From Edwardsiella anguillarum ET080813 (GTDB lineage Bacteria > Pseudomonadota > Gammaproteobacteria > Enterobacterales > Enterobacteriaceae), in NCBI RefSeq assembly GCF_000264765.2, contig NZ_CP006664.1, positions 1,984,001 through 2,048,000 on the forward strand: 64,000 nt of DNA. Reading direction: 5' to 3'. Under the pieces are notes generated by a model, which made no database searches, was not told the DNA's origin, and saw only the letters and a program-made list of their open reading frames with translations. Numbering within the stretch: position 1 is the first letter of the stretch; the number at the start of each line of letters is the position of its first letter. This document shows positions 57,296 to 64,000 of the stretch, piece after piece. A program made the position numbers and the translations under genes.

Positions 57296-57568
57296 TTACT
57301 GACTCGGCGGCGTATAGCCTTCGATGTGGACATCGTGGCCTTCGAACAGAAACTTCTCCATCTCCTGGGCCAGCAGGCTACGGTCATCAGGGTTCATCAT
57401 ATTCAGTTTCTTTTCGTTGATCAGCATGGTTTGCTTGGTCATCCACTGACCCCAGGCCTCTTTGGATATGTGGTCATAGATGCGCTTGCCCAGATCGCCG
57501 GGATAGCTTTGAAAGTCCAGCCCCTCGGCCTCGCGGTTGAGGAACGTACAAAACACGGTTCTGCTCAT
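57296..57568 (-). CDS. yggX: Oxidative damage protection protein YggX (Fe2+-trafficking)
   Basis: A 90-residue small cytoplasmic protein that protects iron-sulfur enzymes; E. coli YggX is 91 residues. The conserved cysteine near the start is in [40 protein letters not shown] and LNMMNPDDR are also present. It starts 2 bases after the mutY stop and is cotranscribed with it, as in E. coli. Confidence 0.96.
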   Translation of the reverse strand: MSRTVFCTFLNREAEGLDFQSYPGDLGKRIYDHISKEAWGQWMTKQTMLINEKKLNMMNPDDRSLLAQEMEKFLFEGHDVHIEGYTPPSQ

Positions 57569-57570
57569 GC

Positions 57571-58659
57571 TTACTCCTTCTCTGTCGCATCGCCGGTCGT
57601 CGCGCTGGCCGGCGGCTGCTTGCGCAGCTGCTGTAAAAGACGCTCGGTTGGCGCCGCCAGCCCTACGGAGGGCGGCTGCGCTAAGTTATACCAGAGTCCG
57701 TCCCCTTCATCCATGCAGGCCGACGCCGTCGTGTAGGCTGACCATACCGGGATGATATCCAAATGAAAATGGCTAAACGTGTGGCGGAACGCCGTCAGGG
57801 TCTGGGCCGCGGCGGAATCCTGCCCCAGGCGGCGCAGCTGAGCGCGCAGCGCCGCCTCGCTGTCATATTGTGGAAAGCAGAACAGACCGCCCCACAGGCC
57901 GCTGGCGGGTCGCTGCTGTAGCCATACCGTCTCACCGTTCTGCAGCAGCAGCAGGTAGGCCTGGCGCTCGGGCAATGTCTGCTTAGGTTTTTTGCCTGGG
58001 AAGTCAGCCCAACTGCCGTCGGCATAGGCGAGGCAGCCTGGGTTGAGCGGACATAGCTCGCACTTGGGGCGGCTGCGGGTGCACACCAGCGCGCCGAGAT
58101 CCATCATCGCCTGGTTAAACTGGCTGACGCCGTCGGCAGGAGTCACCTCGTCGCTCAGCTGCCACAGACGCGTTTCCACCTCTTTACGCCCCGGCCAGCC
58201 GGGGACGGCGTAGCAGCGGGCCAAAACCCGTTTGACGTTGCCGTCCAGGATGGGGTGATGCTGCCCCAGCGACAGTGAGAGAATGGCGCCGGCCGTCGAG
58301 CGGCCAATGCCCGGCAGCGCCGCAACTTGTTCGAAGTGGTGCGGAAACTCGCCGTGATGCAGCGAGACGATGAGCTGGGCCGCCTTATGCAGGTTGCGCG
58401 CCCGGGCGTAGTAGCCCAGTCCGGTCCACAGGTGCAGCACTTCATCCAGGGGCGCCGCCGCCAGCGCCTGCACATCGGGAAAGCGTTGGGTAAAACGCTG
58501 GAAATAGGGCAGCACCGTGGCGACCTGGGTCTGTTGCAGCATCACCTCGGAGAGCCATACCCGATAGGGGGTCTTGGGGTGTTGCCACGGCAGCGTTTTG
58601 CGCCCGAAGCGCGCGTACCAGGCCAGCACGGCGTGGGCGAACTGTTGCGCCTGCATCAT
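57571..58659 (-). CDS. mutY: Adenine DNA glycosylase MutY
   Basis: MutY removes adenine mispaired with 8-oxoguanine. It has 362 residues (E. coli 350). The catalytic glutamate is in [12 protein letters not shown] (about residues 35-46), and the helix-hairpin-helix [15 protein letters not shown] with the catalytic aspartate in [14 protein letters not shown] follow. The FeS cysteines show the C-x6-C-x2-C-x5-C spacing in [17 protein letters not shown]. The C-terminal NUDIX-like domain (after about 225) is complete. An ATGATG start is used at the first ATG. Divergent from trmB. Confidence 0.97.
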   Translation of the reverse strand: MMQAQQFAHAVLAWYARFGRKTLPWQHPKTPYRVWLSEVMLQQTQVATVLPYFQRFTQRFPDVQALAAAPLDEVLHLWTGLGYYARARNLHKAAQLIVSLHHGEFPHHFEQVAALPGIGRSTAGAILSLSLGQHHPILDGNVKRVLARCYAVPGWPGRKEVETRLWQLSDEVTPADGVSQFNQAMMDLGALVCTRSRPKCELCPLNPGCLAYADGSWADFPGKKPKQTLPERQAYLLLLQNGETVWLQQRPASGLWGGLFCFPQYDSEAALRAQLRRLGQDSAAAQTLTAFRHTFSHFHLDIIPVWSAYTTASACMDEGDGLWYNLAQPPSVGLAAPTERLLQQLRKQPPASATTGDATEKE

Positions 58660-58937
58660 AAATCCGTCATATCCTCAGTGTGTAGCGCCGAAAACGGGAC
58701 AGGATTGCAGCACAGCCTGTCCGGCCTGTAAACCGGATCTTGCCAGTGCGAGGCGCCGGCGGCACGGAGAGGGGCGGGTTTCCACGTTCAGCGGGGGCGC
58801 CGTGGCACAAAATATGGGGGCGATGGCATGGATTTTCCCCGCTGGGTTAGCGTTGCTGGTAAAATCAGCGCTTGTGTAAACGGGGTAACTTTGCATAATG
58901 CCCTGACCTTGATTATCCAGACAGATGAAAACGCGAC

Positions 58938-59654
58938 ATGAATGATGTGATCACAGCGGAATTTGATGAAAACGGCCGGGCGATTCGCCGTATTCGCAGC
59001 TTTGTACGCCGTCAGGGGCGCCTGACCAAAGGGCAGCAGCTGGCGCTGGAGCAGCACTGGCCGCTGATGGGTGTCGAGTTTACGCCCGAGGCGCTGGATC
59101 TGCCGGCGCTGTTTGGGCGCCAGGCGCCGGTGGTGCTGGAGATCGGCTTCGGCATGGGGGCCTCGCTGGTCGCCATGGCACAGCAGCACCCCGAGCGTGA
59201 TTTCCTGGGGATCGAAGTGCATTCGCCGGGCGTGGGCGCCTGCCTCTCCTCTGCCCATGAGGCCGGAGTAAACAACCTGCGCGTGATGTGTCACGACGCG
59301 GTAGAGGTGTTGGAGCGAATGATCCCGGACGCGTCGCTGGATATGGTGCAGCTGTTTTTCCCCGATCCCTGGCATAAGGCGCGTCACCATAAGCGTCGTA
59401 TCGTGCAGCCGGCGTTTGCCGAGCGGATCCGCGGTAAGCTGAAGATCGGCGGCGTCTTCCATATGGCGACTGACTGGGAAAACTACGCCGAGCATATGCT
59501 GGAAGTAATGAATCATGCGCCGGGCTACAGAAATCTGTCCGACGATAATACCTATGTCCCGCGCCCTGACTCGCGTCCGGTCACCAAGTTTGAGCTGCGC
59601 GGTCAGCGTCTGGGGCATGGCAACTGGGACCTGATGTTTGAGAGGGTAGAGTAA
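58938..59654 (+). CDS. trmB: tRNA (guanine-N7-)-methyltransferase TrmB
   Basis: TrmB methylates G46 of tRNA with S-adenosylmethionine. It has 238 residues (E. coli 239). The SAM motif [15 protein letters not shown] (about residues 71-85), HSPGVGACL, and the substrate loop [16 protein letters not shown] (about 145-160) are all intact. The start is chosen by alignment (MNDVITAEF); no strong ribosome site is visible. It overlaps yggL by one base. Confidence 0.96.
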   Translation: MNDVITAEFDENGRAIRRIRSFVRRQGRLTKGQQLALEQHWPLMGVEFTPEALDLPALFGRQAPVVLEIGFGMGASLVAMAQQHPERDFLGIEVHSPGVGACLSSAHEAGVNNLRVMCHDAVEVLERMIPDASLDMVQLFFPDPWHKARHHKRRIVQPAFAERIRGKLKIGGVFHMATDWENYAEHMLEVMNHAPGYRNLSDDNTYVPRPDSRPVTKFELRGQRLGHGNWDLMFERVE

Positions 59655-59980
59655 TGGCGAAAAATCGTAGTCGTCGTCTGCGCAAAAAGCTGCATATTGA
59701 CGAGTTTCAGGAAGTGGGCTTCAGTGCCAGCTGGCGTTTTGCCGAGGGTACGCCGGTAGAGACGGTGGATACGCTGCTCGATCGTCTGATCGATGAAGTG
59801 ATCGAGCCGAATGGCTTGGCGTTTGACGGCAGCGGCTACCTGCGCTGGGAAGGGCTGATCTGTCTGCAGCAGATTGGCCGCTGCACCGATGAACAGCGTC
59901 AGCTGGTGAAAGGCTGGCTGGAAAGCCAGGGTATGCTGGACGTTGTGGTCAGCGACCTGTTTGATGTGTGGTGGGAGTAA
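59654..59980 (+). CDS. yggL: YggL family protein (DUF469)
   Basis: A 108-residue protein of the YggL/DUF469 group whose E. coli member associates with the 50S ribosomal subunit. It opens [23 protein letters not shown], then shows DRLIDEVIEPNGLAFDGSG and the ending VVVSDLFDVWWE. Its ATG overlaps the trmB stop, so it is translationally coupled. The function is not well defined. Confidence 0.95.
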   Translation: MAKNRSRRLRKKLHIDEFQEVGFSASWRFAEGTPVETVDTLLDRLIDEVIEPNGLAFDGSGYLRWEGLICLQQIGRCTDEQRQLVKGWLESQGMLDVVVSDLFDVWWE

Positions 59981-60178
59981 CCTCCGCCTTTGGCGCCGCC
60001 GCACCGGCGGCGCAGTTTCCCCTTCGCTGTTCCGTTCTCCCTCATTGTCTCTCCTGCGTCTGGCGCTCTGCGTCGGGAGGCGCCGCATCGGGAAAATAGG
60101 GAGCGTCCGCCGGACGGCGTTGGTCGTAACCCTAGCGTGATGGCGCCCAAGGCGCCGCGTGGAGTCAATGGCCTTGCC

Positions 60179-61105
60179 ATGCAAACTGAATTAAGCGATC
60201 AACTGTTAGACGAGATCTTGGATCAGGTTCGTCCGCTGCTCGGGCAGGGGCGGGTCGCCAACTATATTCCGGCGCTGGCCGAGGTTGCGCCGGGCAGGCT
60301 GGGTATCGCGCTCTGCACCGTAGACGGACGGATGTTCAGCGCCGGCGACGCCGGCGAACGTTTCTCCATCCAGTCGATCTCCAAGGTGCTGAGCCTGACG
60401 CTGGCGATGCACCGCTACAGCGAGGCAGAGATCTGGCAGCGGGTCGGCAAGGAGCCCTCGGGACAGCCATTTAACTCGCTGGTGCAGCTGGAGCTGGAGC
60501 AGGGCAAGCCGCGCAACCCCTTTATCAACGCCGGCGCGCTGGTGGTGTGCGATATGCTGCAGTCGCGCCTGAGCGCGCCGCGTCAGCGTATGCTGGAGGT
60601 GGTGCGGGCGCTGAGCGGTAGCACGGACATCTGCTATGATACCCGGGTGGCGCGCTCCGAGTTTGAGCATTCGGACCGCAATGCGGCGATCGCCTATCTG
60701 ATGAAGTCGTTTGGTAACTTTGATAACGACGTGATTACCGTCCTGCATAACTATTTCCACTACTGCGCTTTAAGAATGAACTGTATGGAACTGGCGCGCA
60801 CTTTTGTTTATCTTGCCAATCGGGGGCGGGCGTTGGTGCTGGATGAGCCGGTGATCGGCGAGCGTCAGGCGCGCCAGATCAATGCGTTGATGGTGACCAG
60901 CGGCCTGTATGACGGCGCGGGCGAATTTGCCTATCGCGTCGGGATGCCGGGGAAGTCCGGCGTCGGCGGCGGCGTGGTGGCCGTGGTGCCTCAGGAGATG
61001 ATCATTGCCGTCTGGAGCCCGCAGCTGGATAGCTGCGGCAATTCACTGGCCGGAATCGCGGCGCTGGAGCTGTTGGCCCAGCGCATTGGCCGCTCAATAT
61101 TTTAA
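60179..61105 (+). CDS. glsA: Glutaminase GlsA (serine-dependent beta-lactamase fold)
   Basis: GlsA hydrolyses glutamine to glutamate and ammonia, helping in acid. From ATG 60179 the protein is exactly 308 residues, the length of E. coli GlsA2 (YneH). The catalytic SxxK pair is in [13 protein letters not shown] (about residues 61-73). [34 protein letters not shown] and [13 protein letters not shown] follow. The upstream extension to 59990 is not supported. In E. coli yggL and yggN are adjacent; glsA is inserted between them here. Confidence 0.93.
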   Translation: MQTELSDQLLDEILDQVRPLLGQGRVANYIPALAEVAPGRLGIALCTVDGRMFSAGDAGERFSIQSISKVLSLTLAMHRYSEAEIWQRVGKEPSGQPFNSLVQLELEQGKPRNPFINAGALVVCDMLQSRLSAPRQRMLEVVRALSGSTDICYDTRVARSEFEHSDRNAAIAYLMKSFGNFDNDVITVLHNYFHYCALRMNCMELARTFVYLANRGRALVLDEPVIGERQARQINALMVTSGLYDGAGEFAYRVGMPGKSGVGGGVVAVVPQEMIIAVWSPQLDSCGNSLAGIAALELLAQRIGRSIF

Positions 61106-61115
61106 CGAGGTCATG

Positions 61116-61844
61116 ATGGGTAAATGGGGATGCTCCCTGCTGTTGCTGCTGACCGCCGCGCAGGCGCAGGCCGCCTGGCAGTGCCAGGTTAAACCGCAGG
61201 ACGATATCATTATCAGCGCGCAGCAGGTACAGATCGTCGGTGCCAGCGGTAATCTGCAGATATCCCGCGACGGCGCGGTGACGCGGGACGGCCATCCGTT
61301 GGCGCTGAGCGCCGATGCTCGCCGTCAGGCCGAGACGCTGCAGCGGGATCTGCGGCGCGATGTGCCGTGGATCGACCAAGGGGTGCAGACGCGCCTGGAT
61401 CGCGCGCGCGGCGCGCTGGACAATATCATCGTCGAGCAGCTGGGCCGTGACAGCAACGTACGCAATCGTCTAAGTACGCTGGATACCCAGCTTAAGGCGC
61501 AGATGAACCGGGTGCTGGAGAAACGCAGCGACGGTTACGCCTTCCACCATCAGGCGATCGCCCAGGTCGAGAAAGAGGGGCAGACATTGGTGAATCAGAC
61601 GCTGGGCGGCGTACTGCAGGACAGCATCAACGAGATGGGGGCCAAGGGGCTGCTGCAAGCTGGCAAGTCGGATAATCCGCTGCAGGCGGTGCTGGGCAAC
61701 CTCGGTGGTCTGCAGCAGTCTATCCGCACGGAATGGGATAAGCAGGATAATGATCTGCGCGCCTTCGGCCAGCAGGCCTGTGAGCGAGTGCAGGCGTTGG
61801 ACAGCCAGCGTAAGGCCTTGCTGAAGGCGCTGCCCGCCTCCTGA
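61116..61844 (+). CDS. yggN: YggN family protein (DUF2884)
   Basis: A secreted protein of unknown function, 242 residues (E. coli 239). The ATG at 61116 has GAGG 5 bases before; 61113 is also possible. A signal peptide ends AQAQAA, with mature start WQCQVKPQDDIIIS. The conserved part runs DIIISAQQVQIVGASGN, PWIDQGVQTRLDRAR, LKAQMNRVLEKRSDG and LQDSINEMGAKG. It starts 10 bases after glsA, so they likely share a transcript. Confidence 0.92.
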   Translation: MGKWGCSLLLLLTAAQAQAAWQCQVKPQDDIIISAQQVQIVGASGNLQISRDGAVTRDGHPLALSADARRQAETLQRDLRRDVPWIDQGVQTRLDRARGALDNIIVEQLGRDSNVRNRLSTLDTQLKAQMNRVLEKRSDGYAFHHQAIAQVEKEGQTLVNQTLGGVLQDSINEMGAKGLLQAGKSDNPLQAVLGNLGGLQQSIRTEWDKQDNDLRAFGQQACERVQALDSQRKALLKALPAS

Positions 61845-61868
61845 GCGTGATCGGTACTTCAGAATATG

Positions 61869-61893
61869 ACCCGGCCCGCGCGCCGGGTTTTTT
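61869..61893 (+). terminator. Terminator after yggN
   Basis: ACCCGGC / GCCGGGT with a 6-base loop is followed by a T-run (TTTTTTG), 25 bases after the yggN stop. Confidence 0.85.
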
Positions 61894-61969
61894 GTGCCAT
61901 TTTTTGCCCTGCCGTACGCCTGGCTTTGCTGCTTTAATATTTGCCATGTCAGCCAAGGAGGGTAATTAT

Positions 61970-63583
61970 ATGAAAAATAAATATAATTTATTGTTTGGGT
62001 TCGGGGTTTTTATTCTTTCGCTCGGCGCGCTGCACGCCGCCGTGGTGCCGCCGGGGGTATCGCTGGCCCCGATCCAGACGCTGACGCGCAATAACGGCAG
62101 CGAGCCGGCCTCTCTCGATCCGCACCGGTCGGAAAGCGATGTCGAATTCAATATCCTTCGTGACTTCTTCGAGGGTTTACTGACGCTCGACGGCGAGGGG
62201 CAACTGCGCCCGGGGCTGGCCGAGCGCTGGCAGAGTGATGAGGGGCGGATATGGACCTTTTCGCTGCGTCCCGATCTGCACTGGTCTAACGGCGAGGCGC
62301 TGACGGCGCAGGATCTGGTGCTGAGCTGGCGGCGACTGATCGACCCGGCTACCGCCTCACCTTACGGGACCTATCTGGTCAACATGGGGGTGGAGAGCGC
62401 CGCTGCGATCCAGGAGGGTAAGCTGCCGCCCAGCGCGTTGGGTATCGCGGCGCCGGATGAGCGCACGCTGCGTATCACGCTGGCACAGCCGCTGTCCACC
62501 TTCCTATCGATGATGGTGCATCCGGCGCTAGTGCCGGTCAACTCACGGGCGATCGCTCGCTATGGTGACAAATGGACCCAACCGGGCAATTTTGTGGGCA
62601 ACGGCGCCTACACCCTCGGCGATTGGATCGTGAACGAGCGGGTGAGCGGAGTACGCAACCCGCGCTACTGGGATGACGCCCACACGGTTATCGATCGGGT
62701 CACTTACCTGCCGATCGCCTCGGAGGCGGCGAGTTTTAACCGCTACCGCGCCGGGGAGCTCGACATTAGCAGCATCCCGAGCCCGCAGTTCGCCGCCCTG
62801 CGCCAGGCGCTGGGCGATGAGATTCAAATCTTCCCCAAGCTCGGCACCTACTATTACCACTTCAATACTCGCAAGGCGCCCTTCGATGACACGCGGGTAC
62901 GCCTGGCCCTCAATCTGGGGCTGGACAAGGATGTCATTGCTGAGAAGGTGCTCGGCCAGGGACAGCGTCCGGCTTGGCTACTCAGCGCCGAGCATATCGG
63001 CGGCATGGCGCTCCATGGCCCGGATTACGCCAGTTGGCCGCGTGAGACGCGCTTTGCGCGAGCCAAGGCGCTGCTGGCTGAGGCCGGGTTTGGGCCCGGA
63101 AACCCACTGCGTTTTACGCTGCTGTATAACACCTCCGAGGGACATCAGCGTATCGCCATCGCCGCTGCCTCCATGTGGAAGAAGAACCTGGGTGTCGAGG
63201 CTAAGTTGAATAATCAGGAGTGGAAATCCCTGCTGGATACCATGCGCAATGGCGACTTCGAGCTGGTACGGACCTCTTGGATTGCCGACTATGACGATCC
63301 GGCGGCGATGCTGAACGCCTTTCGCCGCGGCGACAGCAACAACACCCCGCAGTACAGCAATCCCCGCTTCGATGCCGTGCTGGCACAGGCGTCAGCCAAT
63401 CAGGATCCGGCGGCGCGTCAGCGGCTGTTCCAGCAGGCGGAGGCCATCCTCGCCGGGGATGTACCCACGATTCCACTCTATCACTACGTCAGCGTGCGGC
63501 TGGTGAAGCCCTATGTCGGTGGGTTTAATCCCGGCAATATGGACTATATCTACACGCGGGATATGTATATCCGTGCCCATTGA
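61970..63583 (+). CDS. Oligopeptide/murein-peptide ABC transporter substrate-binding protein (OppA/MppA-like)
   Basis: A periplasmic family 5 solute-binding protein. From ATG 61970 (AAGGAGG 8 bases before) it has 537 residues, equal to E. coli MppA. The signal peptide ends ALHAA. SBP_bac_5 marks: NNGSEPASLDPHRSESDVEFNILRDFFEGLL near the start, FVGNGAYTLGDW (about residues 205-216), YHFNTRKAPFDD, and DYDDPAAMLNAF late. No permease or ATPase gene adjoins, so it may use the Opp system elsewhere. MppA and OppA cannot be told apart here. It stands where E. coli has ansB/yggM. Confidence 0.88.
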   Translation: MKNKYNLLFGFGVFILSLGALHAAVVPPGVSLAPIQTLTRNNGSEPASLDPHRSESDVEFNILRDFFEGLLTLDGEGQLRPGLAERWQSDEGRIWTFSLRPDLHWSNGEALTAQDLVLSWRRLIDPATASPYGTYLVNMGVESAAAIQEGKLPPSALGIAAPDERTLRITLAQPLSTFLSMMVHPALVPVNSRAIARYGDKWTQPGNFVGNGAYTLGDWIVNERVSGVRNPRYWDDAHTVIDRVTYLPIASEAASFNRYRAGELDISSIPSPQFAALRQALGDEIQIFPKLGTYYYHFNTRKAPFDDTRVRLALNLGLDKDVIAEKVLGQGQRPAWLLSAEHIGGMALHGPDYASWPRETRFARAKALLAEAGFGPGNPLRFTLLYNTSEGHQRIAIAAASMWKKNLGVEAKLNNQEWKSLLDTMRNGDFELVRTSWIADYDDPAAMLNAFRRGDSNNTPQYSNPRFDAVLAQASANQDPAARQRLFQQAEAILAGDVPTIPLYHYVSVRLVKPYVGGFNPGNMDYIYTRDMYIRAH

Positions 63584-63636
63584 GTCCGCGCGCGGCGCCC
63601 CGCCACAGTGACGAGGGCGCCGGGGAGGGCGCGGGT

Positions 63637-64000
63637 TTAGAGGAACAGCTCCAGCAGCGAGTTGAGGAACAGCTTGCCGTGGGGGGTGACCTGCCAGTGG
63701 CTGGGGGTCTCGCTGATGTAGCCCTGCGCCAGCGCCGCCTCCAGCTGTGGGCGAATCGTGGCCTGGTCCACGCCGGTATAGGCGCTGAAATCGGCGCGCG
63801 GCGCTGGCTCCAGTAGGCGGAAACGGTTCATGAAGAACTCAAACGGCCTCTCCGCCATGGCCACCTGCTGTTGCTGATCCAGGTAGTTGCCCTGCATATA
63901 GCCGCGCGGGTGGCGGGTTTTGGCGCGTCGCTCGATGCGTCCGTCGGCGAAGGTCAGCTTGCCGTGTGCGCCGCAGCCGATCCCCAGATAGTCACCGAAG
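63637..64000 (-). CDS. hemW: HemW (YggW) radical SAM heme chaperone, 3' end only
   Basis: The frame enters from the window edge and ends at 63637, giving about 120 C-terminal residues: YLGIGCGAHGKLTF, RRAKTRHPRGYM, AERPFEFFMNRFRLLE and FLNSLLELFL, which match HemW. The radical SAM CxxxCxxC motif lies outside the window. Position next to yggN matches E. coli. HemW is a heme-handling protein, formerly annotated as a coproporphyrinogen III oxidase. The mRNA end lies in a GC-rich gap of about 50 bases. Confidence 0.93.
   Translation of the reverse strand, partial: FGDYLGIGCGAHGKLTFADGRIERRAKTRHPRGYMQGNYLDQQQQVAMAERPFEFFMNRFRLLEPAPRADFSAYTGVDQATIRPQLEAALAQGYISETPSHWQVTPHGKLFLNSLLELFL

Overview
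The window is a GC-rich enterobacterial chromosome segment. Gene order and protein sequence follow the Escherichia coli backbone closely (psiE-mal-ubiCA-plsB-dgkA, lexA-dinF-zur-dusA-pspG-dnaB-alr, mltC-yggX-mutY-trmB-yggL-yggN-hemW), but the lineage is clearly not Escherichia. An Edwardsiella/Hafniaceae-like member of Enterobacterales would fit the GC richness and the gene content (inducible ornithine decarboxylase, respiratory nitrate reductase). That genus call is inference only. Every gene seen is intact; no pseudogene, insertion sequence, CRISPR array or prophage was found.

Layout. 1-1500: the 5' part of a dicarboxylate/amino-acid symporter gene, then psiE. 1500-9400: the maltose regulon, with malEFG (minus) diverging from malK-lamB-malM (plus) around a CRP/MalT-type control region. 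9.5-13 kb: ubiC-ubiA and an OFA-family transporter. 13-16 kb: plsB and dgkA, divergent. 16-25.5 kb: a complete citrate-fermentation locus (citCDEFXG-citT on minus, citAB on plus) inserted between dgkA and lexA, which are neighbours in E. coli. 25.5-28.2 kb: lexA with two SOS boxes, dinF and zur. 28.2-29.3 kb: an AT-rich stretch and an unrecognised LuxR-type regulator. 29.4-33.7 kb: dusA, pspG, dnaB, alr. 33.7-37.4 kb: yqhD, yqhC and an S33 peptidase. 37.4-39.5 kb: a small outer-membrane barrel, a long gene-poor gap, and sodC. 39.5-47.5 kb: narK-narGHJI without narXL. 48.5-50 kb: a second DASS carboxylate transporter. 50-52 kb: an AT-rich junction with tRNA-Phe. 51.6-55.6 kb: the ornithine decarboxylase operon speFL-speF-potE, including its arrest-peptide leader. 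55.7-64 kb: nikR, mltC, yggX, mutY, trmB, yggL, glsA, yggN, an oligopeptide-type binding protein, and the 3' end of hemW.

Functionally the window is rich in anaerobic and acid-stress metabolism. It carries citrate uptake and cleavage to acetate and oxaloacetate, nitrate respiration, ornithine decarboxylation with putrescine export, and glutaminase. These sit among housekeeping genes for replication (dnaB), SOS control, cell wall (alr), phospholipid and ubiquinone synthesis, and tRNA modification. The most notable regulatory element is the 34-codon ornithine-sensing leader peptide speFL. The most notable unassigned item is the orphan LuxR-type regulator at 28.6 kb.
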